This document shows, one piece after another, positions 43,933 through 50,523 of a DNA stretch of 50,523 nt. Under the pieces are notes generated by a model. The model was not told the origin of the DNA. It ran no database searches and was given only the letters and a program-made list of their open reading frames with translations. The DNA is taken from positions 1-50,523 of the forward strand of contig NZAZ01000076.1 in assembly GCA_002686255.1 (NCBI GenBank). The letters are read 5' to 3'. Each line of letters opens with the position of its first letter. Position 1 is the stretch's first letter. This DNA is from Rhodospirillaceae bacterium (GTDB taxonomy: Bacteria > Pseudomonadota > Alphaproteobacteria > Rhodospirillales > Casp-alpha2). The translations under genes were made by a program, and so were the position numbers.

Positions 43933-45236
43933 GCAAGGAATCGACAGTCGTCGATATCGCCCCCCCGAACCCCCAACAAACGGCGCCGGGCGACAATTCC
44001 ACCGCCGCCCCCCCCGGCGCCTACGACATCAAGCGCATCCGCGCCGATTTTCCGATCCTCAAGCAAAAGGTCTACGGCAAGCCGCTGGTGTACCTGGACA
44101 ACGGCGCCAGCGCCCAGAAGCCGAGGCCCGTCCTCGACGCCATGAGCGAGGCCTATGAGACCTATTATTCCAACGTGCACAGGGGCGTCCATTGGACGTC
44201 GCAGACCTCGACCGAGGCCTTCGAGGGCAGTCGGGGCAAGGTGGCGGCGTTCCTGAACGCCCCATCGGTTAACGAAATCGTCTTCACCAGCGGCGCCACC
44301 GAGGCCATCAACCTGGTCGCCGCGAGCTGGGGCGGGGCCAACCTGAACCCCGGCGACGAGGTTATCCTCTCGCACATGGAGCACCATTCCAACATCGTGC
44401 CGTGGCAGATCCTGCGCCAGCAAAAGGACATCGAGCTGAAGGTCGTGCCCATCGACGACGACGGCAATTTCCTTTTCGGCGAATACGAAAAAATGCTTTC
44501 GGAAAAGACCAAAATGGTTGCCATGACCCATGTCTCCAATGCCTTGGGCACCATCGTTCCGGTCGAGGACGTTATCCGTTTGGCCCATGACAAGGGCGCG
44601 TGCGTGCTGTTGGACGGCTGCCAGGCGGTGCCTCACATGGCCGTCGACGTGCAGGCCCTGGACGCGGATTTCTACGTTTTTTCCGGCCACAAGCTTTACG
44701 GTCCCACCGGCATCGGCGTCTTGTGGGGGCGCCAGAACCTGCTCAACGCCATGCCGCCCTACCAAAGCGGCGGCGACATGATCTCGTCGGTGACCTTCGA
44801 CAAGACGACGTTCAAGAAATCCCCGCACCGCTTCGAGGCCGGGACCCCGGCCGTCGCCGAGGCCATCGGGCTCGGCGCCGCCGTCGATTACGTCGGCGCC
44901 ATCGGGCTCGGGAACATCTCCGCCCACGAGGCCGGCGTCTTGCAGTACGCCACCGAACGATTGCAAGCGGTCGAGGGGCTCCGGATCATCGGCCAGGCCC
45001 GCGAAAAGGCGTCGATCGTCTCTTTTGTCATCGACGGCATTCACGCCCACGACCTCGGCACCTTCGTCGACCGCGCCGGCGTCGCCGTGCGCGTCGGCCA
45101 TCACTGCGCCCAGCCGGTGATGGAACGCTACGGCATCGTGGCCACGGCGCGGGCGTCGTTCGGGCTTTACAATACCCGCGACGAAGTGGATGTGCTGACG
45201 GACGCGCTCATCGAAGCGAGGGAGTTTTTCGGCTGA
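43929..45236 (+). CDS. sufS: Cysteine desulfurase SufS
   Basis: This is a 435-aa class II desulfurase. The PLP lysine lies in FSGHKLYGPTGIGVLWG and the active cysteine in VRVGHHCAQPVM. An N-terminal Pro/Ala-rich extension of about 30 residues precedes the core. The ATG at 43929 overlaps the sufD stop. The sufU start overlaps its own stop (TGATG), fitting SufU as its sulfur acceptor. Confidence 0.96.
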   Translation: MSKESTVVDIAPPNPQQTAPGDNSTAAPPGAYDIKRIRADFPILKQKVYGKPLVYLDNGASAQKPRPVLDAMSEAYETYYSNVHRGVHWTSQTSTEAFEGSRGKVAAFLNAPSVNEIVFTSGATEAINLVAASWGGANLNPGDEVILSHMEHHSNIVPWQILRQQKDIELKVVPIDDDGNFLFGEYEKMLSEKTKMVAMTHVSNALGTIVPVEDVIRLAHDKGACVLLDGCQAVPHMAVDVQALDADFYVFSGHKLYGPTGIGVLWGRQNLLNAMPPYQSGGDMISSVTFDKTTFKKSPHRFEAGTPAVAEAIGLGAAVDYVGAIGLGNISAHEAGVLQYATERLQAVEGLRIIGQAREKASIVSFVIDGIHAHDLGTFVDRAGVAVRVGHHCAQPVMERYGIVATARASFGLYNTRDEVDVLTDALIEAREFFG

Positions 45237-45706
45237 TGTTCGACGAGCTCAGAGACCTGTACCAAGAGGTGATCCTGGATCACGGCAAAAGCCCGCGCAA
45301 TTTCCGCCACCTGGAAAACGCGACGTGCCTGGCCCACGGCAACAACCCGATCTGCGGCGACATGCTGATGGTCTATCTGATGCTGGACGGCGACGGGCGC
45401 ATCACCGACGTCGCGTTCCAGGGCGAAGGCTGCGCCATTTCCGTGGCCTCGGCGTCGATGATGACGGAAATCCTCAAGGGCAAGACCAGGGACGAGGCCA
45501 AGCGGCTGTACGAAGGCTTCCACGACATGTGCACCAAGGACGGTTTCGACCTTTCCGGGCTGGGCGATTTCGACGAAGACGCGATCGACCGCCTGAAGAT
45601 GCTATCCGGGGTCAGGGAATTCCCGATCCGGGTCAAATGCGCGACCCTGGCCTGGCACACCATGCAGGCGGCGGTCGACGGCGAAGATAATATTTCGACG
45701 GAATAG
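45236..45706 (+). CDS. sufU: Sulfur-transfer protein SufU (IscU-like)
   Basis: This 156-aa protein has the three ligand cysteines in NPICGD, GEGCAIS and VKCATLAW. The insert between the second and third (MCTKDGFDLSGLGDF region) marks the zinc-type SufU rather than IscU. It takes persulfide sulfur from SufS. No SufE is seen in the window, consistent with SufU replacing it. Confidence 0.93.
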   Translation: MFDELRDLYQEVILDHGKSPRNFRHLENATCLAHGNNPICGDMLMVYLMLDGDGRITDVAFQGEGCAISVASASMMTEILKGKTRDEAKRLYEGFHDMCTKDGFDLSGLGDFDEDAIDRLKMLSGVREFPIRVKCATLAWHTMQAAVDGEDNISTE

Positions 45707-45717
45707 GAGTTTCAGGC

Positions 45718-46116
45718 ATGGATTTCGGCGTTCCTTCCCACCCCGAGCCCTCGGACCCCCCGGAAGAAGGTTTCGCCGCCAACGCCGGCGAGCCGCTGGC
45801 CGGCGGCGTTCCGGTGGCCGGCGAAGAGGCTTTGATCGAGGCGTTCAAAAACGTGTTCGACCCGGAAATTCCGGTCAACATCTACGACCTGGGCCTGATT
45901 TACGAGTTCGATATCGACGAAAAAGGCGGGGTCAAGGTCGAGATGAGCCTGACCGCGCCCGGGTGCCCGGTGGCCGGCGAATTGCCGCAGTGGGTGGCCG
46001 ATGCCGCCGCCAAGGTTGACGGGATCGGCGAAGCCGAGGTCACCCTCGTTTGGGAACCCGCCTGGAGCCCGGAACGCATGTCCGAGGACGCGAAACTGGC
46101 GCTGGGCATGATTTAA
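45718..46116 (+). CDS. sufT: Fe-S maturation factor SufT (MIP18/DUF59)
   Basis: This 132-aa MIP18-family protein has the core VFDPEIPVNIYDLGLIYE and the conserved cysteine in LTAPGCPVA, with a Pro/Gly/Glu-rich N-terminal extension of about 35 residues. SufT supports cluster delivery, especially under high demand. Confidence 0.92.
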   Translation: MDFGVPSHPEPSDPPEEGFAANAGEPLAGGVPVAGEEALIEAFKNVFDPEIPVNIYDLGLIYEFDIDEKGGVKVEMSLTAPGCPVAGELPQWVADAAAKVDGIGEAEVTLVWEPAWSPERMSEDAKLALGMI

Positions 46117-46152
46117 GATTAAATAAAACGCCAACCAGCAAAAGAGAAACCG

Positions 46153-46497
46153 ATGAACGCCGAAACCCCGCAGATGATAACCCTCACCGAAGCCGCCGCC
46201 AAGCGGGTCAAGGCGCTGATTGAAAACAGCGACGATAAGGTGCTGGGCCTTCGCGTCGGCATCAGCACCAAGGGCTGTTCCGGAATGTCGTACGTTTTCG
46301 AGTACGCCAAGGAAAAGCAGCCCTACGAGGAAGAGATCGAAACCAAGGGCGTCAAGGTGTTCATCGACCCGATGGCGACCATGTACCTGGTCGGCGCCGA
46401 AATGGATTACGTCGAGGACAAGCTGAAAAGCGGTTTCGTCTTCAGCAATCCGAACGAGAAAAGCCGGTGCGGCTGCGGCGAGAGCTTCTCGGTCTGA
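46153..46497 (+). CDS. sufA: A-type Fe-S carrier (SufA/IscA family)
   Basis: This 114-aa HesB/IscA protein has the three conserved cysteines in STKGCSGMSYVFEYA and SRCGCGESF. It carries clusters from SufBCD to targets. SufA, IscA and ErpA are not easily separated by sequence; the name follows the operon. Confidence 0.93.
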   Translation: MNAETPQMITLTEAAAKRVKALIENSDDKVLGLRVGISTKGCSGMSYVFEYAKEKQPYEEEIETKGVKVFIDPMATMYLVGAEMDYVEDKLKSGFVFSNPNEKSRCGCGESFSV

Positions 46498-46520
46498 ACG
46501 CCCTGAACGCCTAAAATCCG

Positions 46521-46853
46521 TTGCCGAAAATAACCTTCATCGACCCGGACGGGATTCGCCGCCAATTCGACGCAATGATTGGCCAGACCTTGCTTGAAGT
46601 GGGTCAGGAGAACGGCATCGACCTGGAAGGCGCCTGCGAGGCGTGCATGGCGTGTTCCACCTGTCACGTGATCGTCGACGAGGAATGGTACCAGCGGTTG
46701 GAGCCTTCCTCGGAAGAGGAAAAGGATCTGCTGGATTTGGTTTTCAACCTGGAACGGACCTCACGGCTGGGCTGCCAGATCCATATTACCGGCGAATTGG
46801 ATGGCCTGGTGGTCAGCCTGCCCCGCGAGCACCTGAACCTGCAAGACCGGTGA
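46521..46853 (+). CDS. fdx: 2Fe-2S ferredoxin, adrenodoxin/ISC type
   Basis: This 110-aa ferredoxin has cluster cysteines in GACEACMACSTCHV and RLGCQIH, with one additional cysteine in the first loop as in E. coli Fdx. It supplies electrons for cluster assembly. The start is a TTG at 46521; no in-frame ATG matches the family N-terminus and the binding site is weak. Confidence 0.93.
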   Translation: MPKITFIDPDGIRRQFDAMIGQTLLEVGQENGIDLEGACEACMACSTCHVIVDEEWYQRLEPSSEEEKDLLDLVFNLERTSRLGCQIHITGELDGLVVSLPREHLNLQDR

Positions 46854-46936
46854 GACGCTTGCCCGACGCACCCGAAAGGCGCATCCTTTGACGGCCCGTT
46901 TCGGCGCTCGGACGGCACTTCTATAAGGAACGATCA

Positions 46937-47653
46937 ATGTCCAACGCACTTTCCGGCGCCTTGCCCGCGGCCCCCCTTCCCGACATCCTGGCCTTTATCT
47001 GGTTCATGGCCTGTTGGGTGGGGTATTCGTTCTATGCCGACGGCGGGGACGAAAGCCGCCGCCCGGTGGCCCAGGTGATGCACGAATACCGGGTGCGCTG
47101 GATGGAACGCATGCTGGAGCGCGACAACCGCATGGCCGACATCAACATCGTCACCGCCCATATGCGCAGCGGCATGTTGTTCGCCTCGATCAGCATCCTC
47201 ATCATGGCCGGCGTCATGACCATCCTCGGCAACCTGGGCAAGGCCCGCGAAATCACCTCCAACCTGTCCTTCGCCGGCCAGGCGTCGCCGGAGATGTGGG
47301 AGATCAAGGTCATCGTGCTTTTGCTGATCTTCGTCTATGCGTTTTTCAAGTATGCTTGGTGCCTGCGGCAGTTCAACTACGCCCTGATTTTCATCGGCGC
47401 GGCGCCGATGCCGGAAGAGATCAACGCCCGCGAGCGCAAGGATTACCCGGAACGGGGCGCGCGGCTGGTCGATCGCGGCATCAACGCCTTCAACCGGGGA
47501 CTCAGGGCCTATTATTTCGGCCTCGCCACCCTGGCCTGGTTTTTCGGCCCGGTCTATTACGCCGTCGCCGCGGTGTGGGTGGTGGCGGTGCTTTACCGGC
47601 GGGATTTCCGCTCGGTGACCCTGCAAACCCTAAGCGAACAGGACGGAAAATGA
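46937..47653 (+). CDS. DUF599 family membrane protein
   Basis: This 238-aa protein has about four hydrophobic segments (near residues 16-34, 80-100, 125-150 and 195-220). The conserved R-rich [20 protein letters not shown] and [15 protein letters not shown] fit DUF599. Its function is unknown. Its stop overlaps the mnmA start (ATGA). Confidence 0.88.
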   Translation: MSNALSGALPAAPLPDILAFIWFMACWVGYSFYADGGDESRRPVAQVMHEYRVRWMERMLERDNRMADINIVTAHMRSGMLFASISILIMAGVMTILGNLGKAREITSNLSFAGQASPEMWEIKVIVLLLIFVYAFFKYAWCLRQFNYALIFIGAAPMPEEINARERKDYPERGARLVDRGINAFNRGLRAYYFGLATLAWFFGPVYYAVAAVWVVAVLYRRDFRSVTLQTLSEQDGK

Positions 47654-48765
47654 ATTCCCTGGGTTTCGATAAATCCCCGGCCGACACACGCGTCGTCGTC
47701 GCCATGTCCGGCGGCGTCGACAGCTCGACGGCGGCGGCGTTGATGACCGAGCAGGGCTATGAGGTCATCGGCGTGACGTTGCGGCTTTACGACCACGGGC
47801 AGGCCGTGGGCAAAAAAGGCGCGTGCTGCGCCGGCCAGGACATCTTTGATGCCCGGCGCGTCGCCGATACGCTGGGAATTTCCCATTACGTGCTCGATTA
47901 TGAGGACCGGTTCAGGGAGCAGGTAATCGAGGACTTCGCCGATACGTATCTCGCCGGGGAAACGCCGATCCCGTGCGTGCGCTGCAACCAGACGGTCAAG
48001 TTCCGCGACCTTCTGGGCAAGGCCCGGGAACTGGGCGCCGCGGCACTTGTTACCGGCCATTACGCGCGCCGGGTCCTGGGCGGCGGCGGGCCGGAGTTGC
48101 ACCGCGCCCTGGACGACGCCAAGGACCAGAGCTATTTTCTGTTCGCCACCACCCGCGAGCAGCTCAATTACCTGCGCTTTCCCTTAGGCGAAATAGACAA
48201 GTCGGAAACCCGGGCCCATGCGGAACGCTTCAGCCTGCCGGTGGCCAAAAAGCCCGAAAGCCAGGATATCTGCTTCGTTGCCAACGGATCATACGCCGAC
48301 ATCGTCGAAAAGCTGCGCCCCGGCGCCGCCGATCCGGGCGACGTCGTCGATCTGGACGGCAACGTGATCGGCCAACACCAGGGCATCATCCGCTTTACCG
48401 TCGGCCAGCGCCGGGGGCTGGGAATTGCCGCGCCGGAACCGCTTTACGTAGTCCGCGTCGAGCCGGATTCCCGGCGCGTCGTCGCCGGGCCGAAGGAGGC
48501 GCTCCTCAAGGACCGGTTCCGCGTCGGCGCCATCAACTGGCTCGGCGACGGCGACGGGCCGGCCGGGGACCTTGAGGTGACGGTGAAAATACGTTCCGCC
48601 GCGGCCCCCGTGGCGGCGATGATCAGGATCGCCGAGAACGAGACGGAAGTCCATCTGCGCCGGGCCGAGGCCGCCATCGCGCCCGGCCAGGCGTGCGTGT
48701 TTTATGACCAAGACCGGGTTCTCGGCGGCGGCTGGATCAGGAGAGATGATGGAAGACCCCTTTGA
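47650..48765 (+). CDS. mnmA: tRNA 2-thiouridylase MnmA
   Basis: This 371-aa enzyme thiolates uridine 34 in tRNAs for Lys, Glu and Gln. The PP-loop is [15 protein letters not shown]; the two catalytic cysteines lie in [10 protein letters not shown] and SQDICFV. The sulfur comes from IscS, whose gene is upstream. The ATG at 47650 overlaps the DUF599 stop. Confidence 0.96.
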   Translation: MNSLGFDKSPADTRVVVAMSGGVDSSTAAALMTEQGYEVIGVTLRLYDHGQAVGKKGACCAGQDIFDARRVADTLGISHYVLDYEDRFREQVIEDFADTYLAGETPIPCVRCNQTVKFRDLLGKARELGAAALVTGHYARRVLGGGGPELHRALDDAKDQSYFLFATTREQLNYLRFPLGEIDKSETRAHAERFSLPVAKKPESQDICFVANGSYADIVEKLRPGAADPGDVVDLDGNVIGQHQGIIRFTVGQRRGLGIAAPEPLYVVRVEPDSRRVVAGPKEALLKDRFRVGAINWLGDGDGPAGDLEVTVKIRSAAAPVAAMIRIAENETEVHLRRAEAAIAPGQACVFYDQDRVLGGGWIRRDDGRPL

Positions 48766-49414
48766 CGCCCTGCGCGAGCAGATGGTCCAGGTGATCGCTA
48801 TCTATGCGCATTATTCCAGCGAAAAGATGGGCAAGGACGCCTTCGATGAGCGGGTGATGGAGGCCATGGGGACTGTCCCCCGGCACGAATTCGTGCCGCT
48901 GGAACTCCGCCCCCATGCCTATGCCGACGGCCCGCTTCCCATCGGCTACGAAAAGACCATTTCCCAGCCCTACATGGTCGCCCTGATGACCGACCTGGCC
49001 GAGATCGAAGACGGCATGCGCGTGCTTGAGGTCGGCACCGGGCTCGGCTATCACGCCGCCGTGCTGGCGGCCTTGGGGGCCAAGGTTTACAGCGTCGAAA
49101 TCATCGATGAATTGGCGGTCCGGGCGAAGGAAAACCTTAAACGTCAAGAGGTTACGGGCGTCGAATTCCGCATCGGCGATGGCTCCCACGGCTGGGCCGA
49201 GCACGCGCCCTTCGACCGCATCATGGTCGCCGCGGCGCCGGAGTTGATCCCGCCGGCGCTGATCGACCAGATCAAGCCCGGCGGCCGCATGGTGGTCCCG
49301 GCGGGCATGGCCGACGCGCAGCAGTTGATGGTCGTCGACAAGGACGAAACCGAGCGGCTGAAGACCCGGGAAGTCATGCCCGTCCGCTTCAGCGCCCTGG
49401 AAACGGTCAACTGA
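48746..49414 (+). CDS. pcm: Protein-L-isoaspartate O-methyltransferase
   Basis: This 222-aa SAM-dependent enzyme repairs isoaspartyl residues. The SAM motif is [16 protein letters not shown], preceded by the substrate-binding [14 protein letters not shown]. It overlaps the end of mnmA by 20 nt. Starts at 48746 or 48749 both follow AGGAG. Confidence 0.95.
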   Translation: MMEDPFDALREQMVQVIAIYAHYSSEKMGKDAFDERVMEAMGTVPRHEFVPLELRPHAYADGPLPIGYEKTISQPYMVALMTDLAEIEDGMRVLEVGTGLGYHAAVLAALGAKVYSVEIIDELAVRAKENLKRQEVTGVEFRIGDGSHGWAEHAPFDRIMVAAAPELIPPALIDQIKPGGRMVVPAGMADAQQLMVVDKDETERLKTREVMPVRFSALETVN

Positions 49415-49508
49415 GCCTTAGAGCCCGGCCCCCATCGCCGCCCTTGACTGCTGCTTGCCGATTTTCTAAGTATTTCCATGAACGGTTGGAGACCAGGGAT
49501 TCACTAAG

Positions 49509-49700
49509 ATGAAAAATTCCGGCCTGTATTCCTTTGGCGACGACGGCGGCTTGTGGACCCTGATCAACGGGTGCTACCGGCGCCCGTCGACCGTGGGCGA
49601 GAGGGAAGGGTACTGCCTGGAAAGGCTCAAACCCGCCGAACGCCCGGTCTATACGCCGCCTGCGTCCGTCGAAGAGGCCCCTTTGCCGGCCGTCGTCTAG
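49509..49700 (+). CDS. Small hypothetical protein, probably interrupted by an amber codon
   Basis: This 63-codon frame (MKNSGLYSFGDDGGLWTLIN...) is of no family I recognise. It ends at TAG (49698-49700), but the same frame continues for 36 codons (PPPFFIEFPPPAPNAETP, then VRVTNVLFDSVLVQ) to a second TAG at 49809-49811. The continuation keeps the strong G/C third-base bias of real genes here. The intact product would be about 100 residues with a Pro-rich middle. Confidence 0.6.
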   Translation: MKNSGLYSFGDDGGLWTLINGCYRRPSTVGEREGYCLERLKPAERPVYTPPASVEEAPLPAVV

Positions 49701-49967
49701 CCCCCCCCTTTTTTCATTGAGTTCCCGCCCCCGGCGCCGAACGCCGAAACGCCCGACGTGGCGCCGGTGCGGGTGACCAACGTGCTTTTCGACTCGGTGC
49801 TGGTGCAATAGGGGGCGGGTCGGCGCGGCCGGGACGACTTTAGAAAAAAAATCGTTTTATCCTCGTTCTCCCCGTTATTCACATGGGGGCCGGTTGACGG
49901 AACTGGGGTATATTCCCCCCCGACTGCTTGTTTTACTAATGAGCAAGATTCCTCCCAAATCTCACTT

Positions 49968-49993
49968 CCCGCCGGACGCGGCGGGTTTTTTTT
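49968..49993 (+). terminator. Strong intrinsic terminator
   Basis: CCCGCCG, a 4-nt loop and CGGCGGG are followed by eight T residues. It acts on plus-strand transcripts, ending the small gene at 49509 or an unannotated RNA starting near 49890. On the minus strand it lacks a U-tract. Confidence 0.85.
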
Positions 49994-50004
49994 GCCGGCG
50001 GCCC

Positions 50005-50469
50005 TCATTGGGCGGGCTCGGGCTCGGTCTCGCCCCCGTCCAAACCCCCGTCCAATCCGTCTTCCGGGGCCAGCAGCTCGCCGGCCCTTTCCAGCGCCGC
50101 CCGCGCCTGTTGCGCCTCCTGCTGGCGCGCCCACATCCCGGCATAGACCCCGCCCCGGTCCAGCAGCGCCCCGTGGCTGCCGCGCTGGGCAATGCGGCCG
50201 TGTTGAAGCACCAGGATTTCGTCGGCGTCGATGATCGTCGACAGCCGATGCGCGATGGTAAGGGTCGTGCGCTCCGCCGACACCTCGCCGAGGCTTTTCA
50301 GGATTTCCTGCTCGGTGTGGCTGTCGAGCGCCGACGTCGCCTCGTCGAAGACCAGGATCGACGGCCGTTTCAGGATCGTCCGGGCGATGGCGACGCGCTG
50401 CTTCTCGCCGCCGGAAAGCTTCAAGCCCCTCTCGCCGACGTGGTCGGCCCCCATTGAGTGGTCCAACAT
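50005..50469 (-). CDS. ABC transporter ATPase C-terminal part (Atm1/MsbA-like), broken or partial
   Basis: The nucleotide-binding end of an exporter-type ABC protein is present: signature LSGGEKQR, Walker B and D-loop [14 protein letters not shown]-loop TIAHRLSTI, and an acidic Gly/Glu tail. The sequence [25 protein letters not shown] is typical of Atm1-type (glutathione/Fe-S related) exporters. Family similarity ends at VGERG near 50430; the bases up to the window edge do not give the expected preceding residues, so the gene seems disrupted there. Confidence 0.75.
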   Translation of the reverse strand: MLDHSMGADHVGERGLKLSGGEKQRVAIARTILKRPSILVFDEATSALDSHTEQEILKSLGEVSAERTTLTIAHRLSTIIDADEILVLQHGRIAQRGSHGALLDRGGVYAGMWARQQEAQQARAALERAGELLAPEDGLDGGLDGGETEPEPAQ

Positions 50470-50523
50470 GAATGTTAGTGCATGACCGGTTCCTGGTCCA
50501 TCGGGATGATGGTTTCCGGAGCC

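Noticed and set aside
46888-46927. Promoter TTGACG ... TATAAG before the DUF599 gene
   Set aside because: The spacer is 28 bp, too long for a standard promoter.

Overview
The window looks like chromosomal DNA of a GC-rich alphaproteobacterium, most likely in or near the Rhodospirillales. The reasons are the rne / amiC / mrcA / prfB gene order, a glnE-yhdP-tyrS-anmK neighbourhood, an IscR-linked mixed ISC/SUF operon with SufU and SufT, and the ubiTUV operon. No rRNA, tRNA or CRISPR array was recognised.

Layout. 1-12.4 kb: RNase E (minus), then cell-wall amidase and PBP1A (plus), then an inserted TPR-CHAT gene (minus) split by an in-frame amber codon, then prfB with its programmed +1 frameshift. 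Two inverted copies of a 270-300 bp MITE-like element sit at 78-347 and 10872-11170. 12.4-21.3 kb: glnE (minus), a YhdP/AsmA-like protein (plus), tyrS (minus) and anmK (plus). 21.3-29.8 kb: an accessory stretch that looks less GC-rich by eye. It holds a flippase, a glycosyltransferase-radical SAM fusion, gluconokinase and 6-phosphogluconate dehydrogenase, a hairpin-rich leader before a small ParB-like gene, the truncated start of a glycerol kinase gene, and a pirin-CDGSH pair. 29.9-32.6 kb: ubiT-ubiU-ubiV for oxygen-independent ubiquinone synthesis, preceded by an FNR-type box. 32.8-37.3 kb: a cold-shock protein, several very small genes, a CheY-like receiver coupled to an orphan CpaF ATPase, and an alpha/beta hydrolase. 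37.4-46.9 kb: a long Fe-S assembly operon (cysE, iscR, a truncated cysteine desulfurase, iscS, sufBCDS, sufU, sufT, an A-type carrier, ferredoxin) with an IscR-like operator over its promoter. 46.9-50.5 kb: DUF599 protein, mnmA, pcm, a small gene with an in-frame amber codon, a strong terminator, and the end of an ABC transporter gene whose upstream part looks rearranged at the window edge.

How the genes work together. CysE makes the cysteine precursor, IscS and SufS release its sulfur, SufU/SufBCD build clusters, SufT, SufA and ferredoxin mature and deliver them, and IscR senses cluster supply. Several other proteins here need clusters: UbiU, UbiV, the radical SAM fusion and the CDGSH protein. 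The most unusual points are the GT2-radical SAM fusion next to a flippase, and three genes in which protein-like reading continues in frame past a TAG codon. TAG also serves as an ordinary stop in many genes here, so recent nonsense mutations, readthrough and sequence error all remain possible.
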